64,000 nucleotides of DNA from Torymus aiolomorphi (Eukaryota; Arthropoda; Insecta; Hymenoptera; Torymidae). A program made the position numbers and the translations under genes. The notes beneath the pieces were generated by a model. That model saw only the letters and a list, made by a program, of their open reading frames with translations, made no database searches and was not told the DNA's origin. The DNA lies in the NCBI GenBank assembly GCA_036365515.1, contig CM070873.1:190396604-190460603 (forward strand), written 5' to 3'. Below, one piece after another: positions 23,001-33,720 of the stretch (the first letter of the stretch is position 1; each line of letters begins with the position of its first letter).

Positions 23001-23076
23001 CCTTAGATTTGAAATTTTTAAAGGAGTTTGTAATTTTAGCTTGGAGTAACAACTGTCTAGTATGTAGTCCCTCCAT
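19993..23076 (-). CDS. BEL-A gag, protease and reverse transcriptase
   Basis: 1027 codons. Seen: a gag region with the DUF1759-like block LPKVDLPKFSGKFSDWENF (near residue 130), three Cys/His knuckles (CSFCNQSHFTNRC, CFNCLGKHNVKNC, CFLCKAKHHTMVH, about residues 345-415), a retropepsin-like ALIDPGSQISLV (near 490), and a BEL-type reverse transcriptase (VFNGSSKSKSGVSVND onward). The polymerase motif that is usually YVDD reads YSDN (about 20326-20337), so the enzyme should be inactive. The frame is lost near 20021-20024, where a base is missing from a short T-run (minus strand) just after SRIARL. The downstream frame then continues the polyprotein. Confidence 0.88.
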   Translation of the reverse strand: MEGLHTRQLLLQAKITNSFKNFKSKGKDNMTEGYAESCLAGLEANYATFQLHNESILKLEVLDKDHVYFTSNICDLVEDSFYVHRGEFLDYLKAIRTRDTNQGSSNSNDAPVATSPAHVTNVSFQSLPKVDLPKFSGKFSDWENFRDVFRSVIHRREDLTPVLKLHYLSTHLTGEALEKIKSLPISGDNYERAWTTLTEYYENQRRIVSSHISEIFAVKSMKSDISSEIKRIYREIFNPIASLTSLNRAASLGSDLIVHFTLNRLDLNTRKEWERHLGDSVDPPTMEQLQAFLRSQTLTLEAIEAGTRSSSTNNSKPQSPNTKSRKPEHDNAQSVYFHQTSPTNPSKKKCSFCNQSHFTNRCERFINKTVPERKELIKSSNLCFNCLGKHNVKNCTSGFRCFLCKAKHHTMVHSDNNQAISSLQTDQIDSATSTSSPNCGNFVITEVDDKPASQVVSLNSGESTNCTGVLLATARVNALGPNGTKILVRALIDPGSQISLVTQAMCNLLSLNCGTSLTHIQGIGEKTAAVSSKVARLTIQPHFNSTFSLEVDGIVLPKLSSYKPPVVGGNTNFEYLRGLQLADPKYLEPSRIDILLGASAYAQIIENQIVKGQSLQPIALSSKLGWLLTGNLSSSTPEIGLDSISLHCSNNCEHEAKLLELVQDFWRAEEIPVDKKSYSPDEQACEDFYQKTARQDETGQYIVSLPWESRDQLRSAHLESSHSAALRALNRLEANFAKDETLKIAYSDFMKEYIDLGHMSLSTKFDPSSNKSQAFLPHHGVWKETSTTTKLRTVFNGSSKSKSGVSVNDLLHIGPNLLQSPVALICAWRRYKIALSADVEKIFRQIGVEQCDQPFQSILWRFDKSEPIQTYRLTTVTYGLACSPFLAIQTLLRLAEDYGKTFPIAAEAVRTEMYSDNVLSGAYSLDEAWKKQDELIQLFKRGHLNLRKWTSNNTEVLSYLPSNMLAADSITLFASDISVPILGIGWHPNTDCFSFHIVEEPIELPFSKRSVLSRIARLLILSGGWPP

Positions 23077-23968
23077 TTTGAGATCAATAATTTGACTAGC
23101 AAAGAAATTGACTACTTAAACTTTGGTAGTAAACTATTCTTAACCACTCGAGAGTAGAGAAGAAATAGTTAGAGTAATTACATCTAAGTCTTAACCTAGG
23201 TTATAATACTTATGCGTTTATGAACGTGACGATGCGCTTGAGGATGCAACGAGGGGTCCGACTGCTAACGTTCCCGCGATGAATCAGCTGATGATCCACA
23301 ATGTTGACTGCTTAAAGATGAAGTTACTGCCGGCGTTGTATTCAGCTATCCTTGCAGCGTAGTCAGCAGCTGAATCAGGAATACATCCAGAAGTGATCCA
23401 GCAGTCGAAGTTGCAGTCAAGACAAAGTAACAGCAGACAGCAATAAAACTGCAAGGTCAAGTAACATAAGTGTTTGCTAAGACGAAAATTGCAATCAATT
23501 TTCTCAAGACTAGCTAAATATTACAATTAAATTTATAATAAACTCAAACACAATTAACTTGTACTAATCTCACATTAAATTTACTCAATTTTGATTAAAG
23601 TAATCTTGTCTAAATAGAGATCATTAAATTTTCATTAAATGGAAAAAATATACTAGATTGACTAGACGATAGTTGCTAAATTTAATTTAAACAAATTGGA
23701 ACGATACGTGTGTTCAAGTACTAGGACGAGGCATCCGAGCGCAATCGGATCGGCGTTGGGTGCGAAGAAGATGGACTCGTCCGAGTACAGCTTCGATCCG
23801 TTGATGCGCGCCCCCTATGGCGAATATTGGACTCGTCCGCCTCCTGATCCTTGACGATGACGTATGCGATTTCCCGGACGTAGCGCGTCCTGATTGTCGT
23901 CTTCTTGTAGACGACCCTCCTTCCCTCGTGGAAAGCTCACTATATCTTACGCTCTACTAGATTCTACT
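23077..23968. other. Region upstream of BEL-A gag; no matching LTR
   Basis: Should hold the leader, primer-binding site and 5' LTR of BEL-A. No segment matches 17336-17652 and I see no obvious tRNA-complementary site. The last 270 bp are richer in GC. The left palindrome arm starts immediately after. Confidence 0.4.
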
Positions 23969-25324
23969 AGATTTTACGCTCTTATGTGATAAAAAAGTAC
24001 TCAATCCTTGAAGCTAGCGCACTTTGCTAGCCCACGAGCAAAATAGATATCACAACATGAATGTAAAATGTAATTTTAGATATGAAAAATTTTATTATGT
24101 AACTTATTCGTACTTGACTACTTATAAATTGATTTCAGTACTTTCTTGTGTTTAATTTGTGTGGAAGGATAAACAAATTTTAATACACTATTCTGACAAC
24201 AGTAGCACATTTGTTTCGAAGAGTTGTTCGCGTTACTTGACTATTGATAATTGATTTCACAAATTTTGATTGTTTAATTTGCACTGATTATTATTCTACA
24301 GATTATACAGAAAATACTTATACTTGCCTTATTTTATACTTTCGTAGAAAGTTTTATAACAATACTATTTGTTTCACTGATTGTTTAAAAAAAATATTGA
24401 GGTTCTCATTATAGTTTGAGGTACAGAGTGTGGCAGATGTTGAGGGAGTACTGAGAAGAAGGGTGAGAGCGAACAAGAGAGGGAGGGAGAAGGATGGACA
24501 ATAAGTACATTGTATGCAATATTGCCTAAGTTTTTACTTTTATGAAAAATTCTTTTAGAGAGATTTCACAACTTTTCAAGATAAAAGTACATTAAACAAT
24601 GTTTGTCAGGCGACCGGGCTTTAAGAAAACACCAAGAGTCATACTTTCAAGAAATACGTACCGGGAGGGGGGGGGCGGTAGATTATAAAGAAAAAACTCT
24701 ATACTTGCCGTATTTTATACATTCGTAGAAGATTTTATATTAAAACATAATAACCACATAATTATTTTGTATAGTTATGGAAAAATTCAGAATTATTTGA
24801 AACTATTCAAAATTGTTGCATACTGTTCGAAACTGTTACAAACTATTATAATTACAAAAAATTATTTATTCGTAGAATCCCTTTTCATAAATTAAATCGT
24901 AAATATAATTTTTAAGGATTATTTTATTATTCTATAGATTATACAGATGTATAGTTTGTAATAGTTTGAAACAGTTTCAAATAATTTTAAAATTGATATA
25001 TTTAAAAGAAATTTAAGAATGATTAAATTATTATAAATAATGATAATTATTAATTAATAATTTTTTAATAGCCATATTATTCTATTCATAATAATTAATT
25101 AATAATTAATAGTTATTAAATAATTTATTAACTCATATTAACTGTTAAAGAATGTTACAAACAGTTATAAACAATTAGTACCGTCCAAAATTCTACATTT
25201 TATAACTATTTTTAACAGTTTATAACTCTTATTAAAAGTTTTTAACTTTTCTGTACAAAAATATTTCGGTTAGGAAAAATATAACCAATAAAAATAGTTA
25301 TGATTTTGTTACTTTCACTATAAA

Positions 25325-25925
25325 AATACCAATTTTCACTATAAATTGTAGTCATTTTCATGAGAATTTGAATCTGTCCCGTAGTTACTATAGAAAATTG
25401 TAATTTTTCCTACACAATTTTTCTCTGTGTATATACAGGGATAAATATAGAATATGTTGAGCAATCCAAACTCCAGAATGTATGTTACCAAACCAGTAAC
25501 GCTGTGACCAAATGCTTCATAAAAATGCAGCAACACTTCACAGGAGTCATAAATTCCTTGCTGTGCATAACTCTTTCGACTTCAGAAAATAAAATATCAA
25601 TTGTATCAATGTATTAAGTTAGAAAGTCGTAGCAAATTTTTACTATAAATTGTAGTTAATTTTTATGAAAATTTGAGTGTCACACGGTTACTATAGGAAA
25701 TAGTAATTTTTCCTACACAATTTTTCTCTGTGTAAGGCAAAAATAAATGTAGAATATGTTGAGCAATCCAAACTCCAGAATGCATGTTACTAAACTAATA
25801 TTGCTATGGCCAAATGCTTCATAAAATGTCTATAGCAGCTACATTTCACACGACTCATAAATTCATTGCAGTACATAACTGTTTAAACTTCAGAAAATAA
25901 AATGTCAATTGTATCATAGTTAGAG
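25325..25925. repeat. Tandem duplication (approximately 300-bp unit), left arm
   Basis: Two diverged units, each with CACTATAAATTGTAGT-like sequence, CCTACACAATTTTTCTCTGTG and GAGCAATCCAAACTCCAGAATG. The mirror copy lies at about 49985-50580. On the minus strand the first unit opens a 65-codon frame (25339-25536), and its mirror (50369-50566) differs at only a couple of residues. This may be chance, since the arms are similar throughout. Confidence 0.8.
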
Positions 25926-26824
25926 CAGTCGATGTTTGATGATAGTATAGCTTTCCGGCATAAACAAAGGTTCTAATGTACTTTTATATAATATGACGTG
26001 TTTTCCTTCCTTTAAAAGTTCATTCGAATTGGAGCACTATGTGTTTCACGTAAGAGTAAGGATAGACAAAATTTTAATCCATAACTTTTACTGTACACTT
26101 GTATTACACTTTTAAAAACTTTTGTAATATACCTTCACACATAATATAATAATAAATGTTCACTTCCAAATCTATTAATGAATGCAAAAAATTATAAAGT
26201 TAATCTATGAAATTCAGAAGACACAGTATAAAAAGTTTGCTAATAAGTTTGCGTGTTAAATTTTCCAAAATAATGAATTATTCATGTCACTATTGAAATA
26301 CTTGGTAATCCATTCTTTGACGCACTGACATGCAATGAACTTCATCAATTTCTAGTGTGTTTGTTTTTAGGTCGCTATAAACAGAGTGAAGCCTTAGTCT
26401 GAAAGGATTAATGTAATTAAAAAATATTTATATACTTATTGGGTTTTGATGCACTTCTATCTGAAAAAATCTTACATCTGACTATTTCCTGGTTTTACTA
26501 ATTGTTGGGTACCCTTGTTTTAATTGTCATAATCAGCTGTCAGAAATATACTCCACATAAATTTTCTTACATTATTTTACCAGTTCAAGTCTTCTTCTGA
26601 AAACATTTCTAAACCAAGAAATGCAATGTTTTATGACAGTTTTCCAAAAATTATTATTGCAAACTTTGATATCTACACTGTTACTACACTGAAAAAACTG
26701 CATTTTTTATTTCAAAGATACAAATACTTCTGATCTTGCATCTCACTATTTGCTTGTTCTTAAACACAATTGGCATAATAGATAAACTGACGTATATTTC
26801 AATTGATGGAAAAGTAGATAAGCT

Positions 26825-27690
26825 AGGCCGGTTCCCGACCATTTCAGGTCTAGACCTGCTGGTCCAGAACCGGCCTAGGATTTTTGGGTCCCCCCCCCTT
26901 CTCCACCCCCGCTATTGCACGAGGTAGCATTAACCCATAACAGGTCTAGACCTGCTGGTCCAGAACCGGCCTAGGGTTTTTGGGTCACCCGCACGGATGC
27001 CAGTAACCCAAACCGGCTTGATCTAGAACCGGCATACTGGTTCTGGCTCACCCGCACGCCATCGAGTTGAGTCAGAACCGGCATACCGATTCTCGAACGG
27101 CATAGCTTTTTTGGGTCCCCCTCCCCTCCCCCTCCCCCGCAATTGCACGGGCGTTACTGGTCAAGACCTGTTGATGCAGAACCGGTATAGGGTTTTTGGG
27201 TCACCCGTAGTTGCACGGGGAGTCAATAACCCAGATCTGCAGAATCGGTATACCGCCTCTGACTCACCCGCGCGCCAACGAGTTGAGCCAGAACCGGCCT
27301 ACCGATTCTCGATCAGGTCATGCCCCGTTCTAGGCCAGCAGCCCGGCTTGATCTAGAACTGGCATACTGGTTCTGGCTCACCCGCACGCCATCGAGTTGA
27401 GTCAGAACCGACATACCGATTCTCGAACGGCATAGCTTTTTTGGGTCCCCCTCCCCTCCCCCTCTACCGCAATTGCACGGGCGTTACTGGTCAAGACCTG
27501 TTGATGCAGAACCGGTATAGGGTTTTTGGGTCACCCGTAGTTGCACGGGGAGTCAATAACCCAGATCTGCAGAATCGGTATACCGTTTCTGACTCACCCG
27601 CGCGCCAAAGAGTTGAACCAGAACCGGCCTACCGATTCTCGATCAGGTCTTGCCCCGTTCTAGGCCAGCAGTAATGAGGGTCCTGAGGGG
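26825..27690. repeat. GC-rich tandem repeat with CCGGTTCTG motifs, left arm
   Basis: Repeated AGAACCGGC and GTTTTTGGGTC motifs mixed with C-rich runs. A unit of about 330 bp occurs twice here (about 27105-27435 and 27436-27690), but only once in the mirror region 48545-49085. Composition is strikingly unlike the AT-rich flanks. Open frames here repeat with the unit and are not genes. Confidence 0.85.
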
Positions 27691-28002
27691 GCGGGGAGCG
27701 GGCTGCCGGCAGCGAACGACCAGCGGTCCGCGGCAAGCAGTCGGCCGGTGGGCAGCGGACGGCCTACTGATTGTTAGCCTGCAGTACTTTCCGCATGCAG
27801 CTCTAGACCACCTCCCCCCTCCCCCTCTTTCGGACGGTTCCCCTCGAGTCTGCGAAATTTGCCGAGTGACCCCAAGTAAACATGCGAGCTGCTGTTAATA
27901 AACTAATTTTTTAAATATATTCACGTCGGTAAGGTAGAGAGCGCTGTCGGGAAATTATTTGGGTGACTGCAAATATTTAAAAAGTTTTTATGAAAAGAAA
28001 AA

Positions 28003-28075
28003 CGCCGAAGGGTGGATTCGAACCTACGATCTTCAGATTACTGAGCAGCAACCTTACCACTCGGCTATCGAGACG
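28003..28075 (-). ncRNA. tRNA-like Pol III unit 1, left arm
   Basis: On the minus strand, TAGCCGAGTGG matches the Pol III A box consensus (TRGCNNAGYNGG) exactly, and GGTTCGAATCC about 34 bp later matches the B box (GGTTCGANTCC) exactly. A T-rich tract that could terminate Pol III follows downstream on that strand. I could not fold a proper acceptor stem or a 5-bp anticodon stem with a 7-base loop, so it is tRNA-derived or a tRNA mimic rather than a normal tRNA. It is mirrored at 48160-48232. Confidence 0.5.
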
Positions 28076-28206
28076 TATGTATACTTGTAGCTGAATTTGT
28101 ATCTTATTGCGCGCGCGAGACCTCAATTGTTCACGATGGTAAGGCAGAACACTGTATTAATATACTTTACCGATACACAATAATATTTAATTAAGAAAAA
28201 AAAAAT

Positions 28207-28278
28207 CGCCGGAGGTTGGAATTAAACTGACGACCTTTAGATTACTGAGCAGCCACCTTACCACTAGGCTATCGAGTC
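28207..28278 (-). ncRNA. tRNA-like Pol III unit 2, left arm
   Basis: Relative of unit 1 about 200 bp away. TAGCCTAGTGG matches the A box; the B-box position reads AGTTTAATTCC, weaker than in unit 1. A TTTTTTT run follows on the minus strand. It shares GGTAAGGTGGCTGCTCAG with unit 1, so the pair probably arose by duplication. It is mirrored at 47958-48028, where the B box is AGTTCAATTCC. Confidence 0.45.
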
Positions 28279-28389
28279 ATATATATACTCATAGCTAAAT
28301 TACGAGGCCGCTGCGAGCGCAAAAAATATTTTGCACAATTTTGAGGTTATGAAAATTTTCTATACACCATATGATTCTATGTAAAAACG

Positions 28390-28840
28390 TATACCTCCCC
28401 CCCCCCCCTATTGGAATACACCCGCCAAAATTTCGTCCGTTTTTCGATTCGAGCGCTCCTTCTCGAGATATAAGCGAAAAACCAAAATTTCTACCCCCAC
28501 CATCGATTTTCGAAAATTCCGCCAACGTCATTCGATAGTATATTAGAAGTATGTTCCCCCTATTGTCACACCACCAAAATTTCGTTCGTTTTTCGATCCG
28601 AGCGCTCCTTCTTGAGTTATAAGCGAAAAACCAAAATTTCTACCCCCACCACCGGTTTTCGAAAATTCTGCCAACGTTGCCGGATAGTATGTGGAAAAGT
28701 GATACTATCCCTATTGGAATACACCCCCGAAAATTTCGTCCGTTTTGCGATCCGAGCTCAACTTTTTGAGTTATAAGCAAAAAACCAAAATTTTGACCCC
28801 CACCACCGATTTTCGAAAATTCTTCCAATGGATAGTATTT
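28390..28840. repeat. Approximately 155-bp tandem repeat, three units, left arm
   Basis: Units contain CCAAAATTTCGTCCGTTTT, GATCCGAGCGCTCCTT, ATAAGCGAAAAACCAAAATT and CCACCGATTTTCGAAAATTC, with C-runs between. The mirror array is at 47430-47880. Frames of about 60-80 residues through each unit are repeat artefacts. Confidence 0.85.
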
Positions 28841-30156
28841 GAAAATATGAGATCACGTGCATTCAAATGTACCCCTCAGAGGTAGATGAAACGCTCCGGC
28901 CCTGTCAGGATGACCAGGCGTGTGGCAGGCCCTGAACAGGTTGCCTTAAAATTTTAAATACTTATCTAAACCTAGGCATGTGCTCTATATTTCGAAGTAT
29001 GTTCCAGATAATACTTCCAAATTTGGCAGTCCCGTATACAGACAGTGTCATAGGAAAAATGGGCTGGCACCCGCCTGGCAACATGTTATAAACAGGTCGC
29101 CTGACTTAATTGATGTGGAGACGCGAAAATTTAAAATATTTAACCCCCAAAATAGTTTGAGACCTTGAAATGTTTTGTATTATAAAAATAATACTGATAT
29201 TCTTTTACGGTGATTCCAACATTTTTGGATCACAGAAGTTTAAATTTAGAAAGGAAATGTATAGAGTGCGCTTGAGTTCAGCTAGTTCAAGGTGTTACTC
29301 TATGTGTGTGATTGTGTCTGAATCGGGTGCACGCGACCGGCTGTTTACATTTCTTCTTCCTCTGCCTCTCGCGGCGGCGGCGGTATTCCTCGCGCGCCCT
29401 CTCGTCGCTCACGCGCGCGTGTCCTTCTCGTCGTTCGCGTGCGCATACCCCTCTCGCCACTGATGCGGCTGTCCCTCGTCATTCGCGCACGTGCCACTCT
29501 CGCTATATGATGTTCAGGTACAAGACAGGTTCGAACATCTAGGACGCGGCAAACATATATGAATATGTCTCACTACCAGTAAACGCTAGTGAATATTTGG
29601 ACTGGCTTTTGCAAGCAATTACTGTAATTGTGTTATGCTTAAGGTAACTTTATTTAAGTCTATAATAATGTCTTTTTTTCGACAAGAAATAGTTAGTTTT
29701 TTAGTACTCAATTTTGTCATGCATAAAAGCATAACATTTTAAACAGCATATAATAAATTAATTATTAAGCTATCAATCATCACGCTTATATAACCCCGAC
29801 TGACTGCTTGCGAGAGCATCGTAGCGGTCAACTATACAAAATTTGAAGGAGGATAGGAGCCCCACCTCGCTCCTATCCTGTGAGGTTCTACCTGTCTATC
29901 AACCCCTCCATTACCCTTCAAATTTTATTCTTCAATTTGGAAAAGCTCTTTGAAGAGACAGTGGTTCACTATTGTCCGTTAGAGAGAGTAATTCCTTCAA
30001 GACAAAGCCTTGCATATATCCACTGCATACTCCATCTCACTGGAATCTTTTATACCTCTTTGTCTCCGGTAGATTGTGATTTTATTGAAAATTAACATTT
30101 GGCTTAGCCAATATCTCAATTTTTTAGATAATCTAGTACAATATGACTTTGAAAGA
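28841..30156. other. Left arm spacer; no gene recognised
   Basis: Contains a CG-rich block at 29330-29500 (CTCGCGCG-type sequence) and AT-rich sequence. The region 29800-30150 reads without interruption into the mirror at 45420-45790. A TATATAA motif near 29789 (mirror 45778) could be a promoter element, but its position relative to the DUF8207-like gene does not clearly fit. Confidence 0.35.
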
Positions 30157-31251
30157 TTAATTTATGATACTGGCATTGCGAAGTTCACTAAGAATAAAAC
30201 GGATTTCACCATAGTTAGTTCTTATTCCCATGTTTTGCTCAGTAACGAGTACTTGTAAGCGATCAACTAATTTATTAGGATCATCCCAAATATCGAGTTC
30301 GTATGCAGTTGTAACATCTAGTCGCGAGATTTTGGGAACAACTTCTTCGTCTTCATCATCACTAGTCCACTGTCTCTTTTTAATTTTACGTTGATATCTC
30401 CAATTAATAAAGGTATAGTTCTTACGAATTCTTCTAGGTGAATATTCATCGGTTGATAAATCTGATGCATCTTCACTAGAATGATCAGCTTCGTAATAAT
30501 TATCGGTCTCGTTAGAAGTTGGAAGATGCGAGTTAATTCGTGTATCAACAGTTATGAGCTTCTTTAACCGATTGACTATTGGTTCAAATATCTTTTTCGC
30601 TGCCACTGGATTAGTTTGTTCAACACTTTTACTTTTCTCTCTTGCATTTTCTACTTCGTTATCATTATCTTCTCGAGATAGTGGCGAGATACTTTTTACA
30701 GACGACTTTTCGAACATTGGAGTAATAAAATTATAAAATTTGTTACTCTTTAGTTTTCGAATCGACTCATTCACGCAATAGTGCTTTTTGTGAGCGCTCG
30801 AAACTTCAATAATCATACGATCATTATCCAAATCATCTGAATTGATAAGACTTTCATCCGGAAGTTTTTTGAATAGTAATTGCAGTAATCCTACTGACAA
30901 AGGATAGTTTCGTTTGTTTATCTGGACAAAGTCGCCTTCAAACTTTATTGGAGAATTTCCGATCATAAGTAAATTTCCCCGCTTGTAAACACCATAAATA
31001 TTATCGAGATATCTTCTAGAATTTCCGTTTAATTTCGTTACATATTTCTTGACTAGTTTTGCAAATTTATGATTATTGGAGCTAGCTATTTTATTATGGT
31101 CAGAGCTCATGTTAGATAGTTTGATTTCAGAAGTTTCCATATCATCAACTGTATCGAACGAATCAGCACTTTTTGTCAAACCTAATAACGACTGTGATTT
31201 TCGTACTATTGCATCCTGAGATTTGCTAACAACATCCAGTACATTTGCCAT
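30157..31251 (-). CDS. DUF8207-like Polinton-associated protein, intact copy
   Basis: 364 codons from an ATG at 31251, no interruption. A central block (about residues 80-180) reads YGVYKRGNLLMIGNSPIKF, then LLQLLFKKLPDESLINSDDL, then a KSNKFYNFITPMF-type segment. This matches what I remember of the DUF8207 family encoded by Polinton/Maverick (adintovirus-like) elements of insects and cnidarians. The C-terminus WDDPNKLVDRLQVL ... SELRNASIIN also fits that family. Between them lies a Ser/Asp-rich, charged linker with basic clusters (KIKKRQ). The function of the family is unknown to me; structural or DNA-packaging roles have been guessed from its association. No Polinton polymerase, integrase or ATPase is present in the window. 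The mirrored copy is frameshifted. Confidence 0.75.
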   Translation of the reverse strand: MANVLDVVSKSQDAIVRKSQSLLGLTKSADSFDTVDDMETSEIKLSNMSSDHNKIASSNNHKFAKLVKKYVTKLNGNSRRYLDNIYGVYKRGNLLMIGNSPIKFEGDFVQINKRNYPLSVGLLQLLFKKLPDESLINSDDLDNDRMIIEVSSAHKKHYCVNESIRKLKSNKFYNFITPMFEKSSVKSISPLSREDNDNEVENAREKSKSVEQTNPVAAKKIFEPIVNRLKKLITVDTRINSHLPTSNETDNYYEADHSSEDASDLSTDEYSPRRIRKNYTFINWRYQRKIKKRQWTSDDEDEEVVPKISRLDVTTAYELDIWDDPNKLVDRLQVLVTEQNMGIRTNYGEIRFILSELRNASIIN

Positions 31252-31299
31252 GTTTATGCTTCAATAGTTTAGCATCAATTGAATAAATATACACCCGAC

Positions 31300-33720
31300 A
31301 TCCTTTTCATACTTTTATGCTATTATAGAGTAACACCTTCTATGTCATACAGTCAAAACTTTTTAATCTTTGTATCATAGAGTAACACCTTTTTTATGTT
31401 ATAGAGTAACACCTTCTTTATGTCATAAAGCGATCTTTTTTATGTTATAGAGTAACACCTTTTTTATGTTATAGAGTAACACCCTTCTTTTTTATGTCAT
31501 AGAGTATCACCTTTTTTTTATATTATAGAGTAGCACATTCTTCACGTCATAGAGTCACAACTATTTAATGCTATAAAGTAACACATTTTTTATGTTATAG
31601 AGTGAAATGTATTTTATATCATGCAGTCAAAACTTTTTAAACTTTGTCTCATAGAGTAACACCTTTTTTATGGCATAGAGTAACACATGTTCTTATGTCA
31701 TAGAGTGACATGTTTTTTATGTCATAGAGTAACACCTTTCTTATGTTATAGAGTAACACCCTTTTTATGTTATAGAGTAACACATTTTTTATGTCATAGA
31801 GTGACACCTTCCTTGTTATAGAGTAACAACTTTTTGAACTTTTATATCATAGAGTAACAGTTTTTTGAACTTTTATACTATAGATTAACAACTTTTTGAA
31901 CTTTTATGCTACAGGGTAGATGTCCGTATTAGTGTGGGTTTAAGAAACTCTTCAGTTTTGTCGCATAATAATAGACTATTTAAGCTGTATCAGAGATTCC
32001 GGGTGGTTTATATAGATAATAAAAGTAATAATCTGCACGAAACAATTTTTTTTTATAGAAAAATATTTATATTTACGAAAGTTACAAGCAATATAAAAAA
32101 AAAAAATTTTGTACGCATTTGTGTGCCCTAGCAGACATCAAAGTACATTTTTGTGTGCCCCGTATTAATGTGGATGTACACGTTTGTGTGCCCCACATTA
32201 GTGTGTCTTGATACTATTATCATTGCCAACAAAATTATTTTGTTAACTGTAGTGCATTTATAATCAATTTCTAACCCTTGTTTACATTGAATGTTAATTA
32301 ATTCCAATACGGTAAAAACTGCTGAAGGTCGTCAATGCGATATGAAACAACGTTTGTGCGCAGACAACTTAACCTAACTTTTCTGTTCAAGCACCGATAC
32401 GAGCATGCTCGTATTTTATTTGTGCACACAAATCTGGATAAGTCGCTTTTCACTGACCCTATTAGTAGACACCATTAATTAAATATTAAAATCAATTGAA
32501 AACCTTTATATTAAGGTTTATTATATAACATAATATTATTTTATGATATAATCAATTGTATCCCACATTAAAATCCTTCCGAAACATTATTTAATATGTT
32601 ACTTTTAAAAATGTCATTTCTTAGCAAGTTTGGACAAGGAAACACCGTGACACACCGCAAACCGTGAAACATATTTTTGAAAGTTCTTTTTTAATGTTAT
32701 AGTAAATGAAAACAAATTAAGTAATTAATTCTATTTAAACTTAATTAACTATACTTTATGAAAAAAAATATTTTAGTGTTACGTTTTTACTCGTTCACTT
32801 CTAGGATATGTTTTAATAATAGGGCACACAAATATGGACAGGCACACTAATACGGACCACTACCCTAGAGTAACACCTTTTTGAACTTTTATGCTATCGA
32901 GTAACACCTTTTTTATACTTTTATTCTATTATAGAGTAACACCTTCTATGTCATACAGTCAAAACTTTTTAAACTTTATGTCATAGAGTGACACCTTCTT
33001 TATGTCATACAGTAACACCCTTCTTATGTCCGAGAGTCACACCTTTCTTATGTCATACAGTTACACCTTTTTCATGTTATAGAGTAACACCTTCCTTGTT
33101 ATAGAGTAACACCTTTTTGAACTTTTATATCATAGAGTAACACTTTCTTGAACTTTTATGCTATAGAGTAACACCTTCTTTATACTTTTATTCTATTATA
33201 GAATAACACCTTCTATGTCATACAGTCAAAACTTTTTAAACTTTATGTCATAGAGTGACACCTTCTTATGTCATAAAGTAACACCTTTTTTATGACATAG
33301 AGTAACACCATTCTTATGCCATAGAGTTACATCTTTTTCATGTAATAGAGTAACACCTTTTTTATGTCATAGAGTAACACATTTTTTATGTCATTCAGTA
33401 ACACATTTTTTATCTCATAGAGTAACATGTTTTTATGTCATAGAGTGACATGTTTTTTATGTCATAGAGTAACACCATTTTTATGTCATAGAGTAACACC
33501 TTTTTGAACTTTTATGCTATAGAGTAACACATTTTTATGTTATAGAGTAACACCTTTTTTATGTCATAGAGTAACACGTTCTTTATGTCATACACCTTGT
33601 TTATGTCATAGAGTAGCACCTTTTCCATGTCATACACCTTCTTTATGTCATAGAGTAGCACCTTCTCATGTTATAGAGTGACATCTTTTTATGTCATAGA
33701 GTAACACCTTCTTTGACGCC
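31300..33720. repeat. 24-bp minisatellite, left arm
   Basis: Dozens of imperfect copies of a unit of about 24 bp with the core TATGTCATAGAGTAACACC. An interspersed variant reads GAACTTTTATGCTATAGAG. The array is interrupted by the element at 31912-32865. Because the unit is a multiple of three, long frames with an eight-residue period can stay open. The inverted counterpart is 41885-44270. Confidence 0.95.
31912..32865. mobile_element. Approximately 0.95-kb TIR element inserted in the minisatellite
   Basis: Begins CAGGGTAGATGTCCGTATTA and ends with the near-complement (CACACTAATACGGACCACTACCC). It is flanked by TA on both sides within the array, as for Tc1/mariner-type insertions. The interior repeats GTGTGCCC/CACACTAAT motifs and encodes nothing recognisable. 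It is absent from the right arm, so it inserted after the duplication or was lost there. Confidence 0.65.

Larger units (their letters stand above)
17336..23076 (-). mobile_element. BEL/Pao LTR retrotransposon BEL-A (5' LTR not found)
   Basis: Minus-strand element with gag, protease, reverse transcriptase, RNase H and integrase in the BEL/Pao order, spread over two overlapping frames that a single-base frameshift separates. A 3' LTR is inferred at 17336-17652, preceded (minus strand) by a purine-rich tract. I found no matching LTR or tRNA primer site above 23076, so the 5' end is missing, replaced or too diverged to see. Confidence 0.85.

Noticed and set aside
28003..28075. A canonical tRNA gene
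   Set aside because: A and B boxes are perfect, but I could not pair an acceptor stem or a standard anticodon arm, so it is listed only as tRNA-like.
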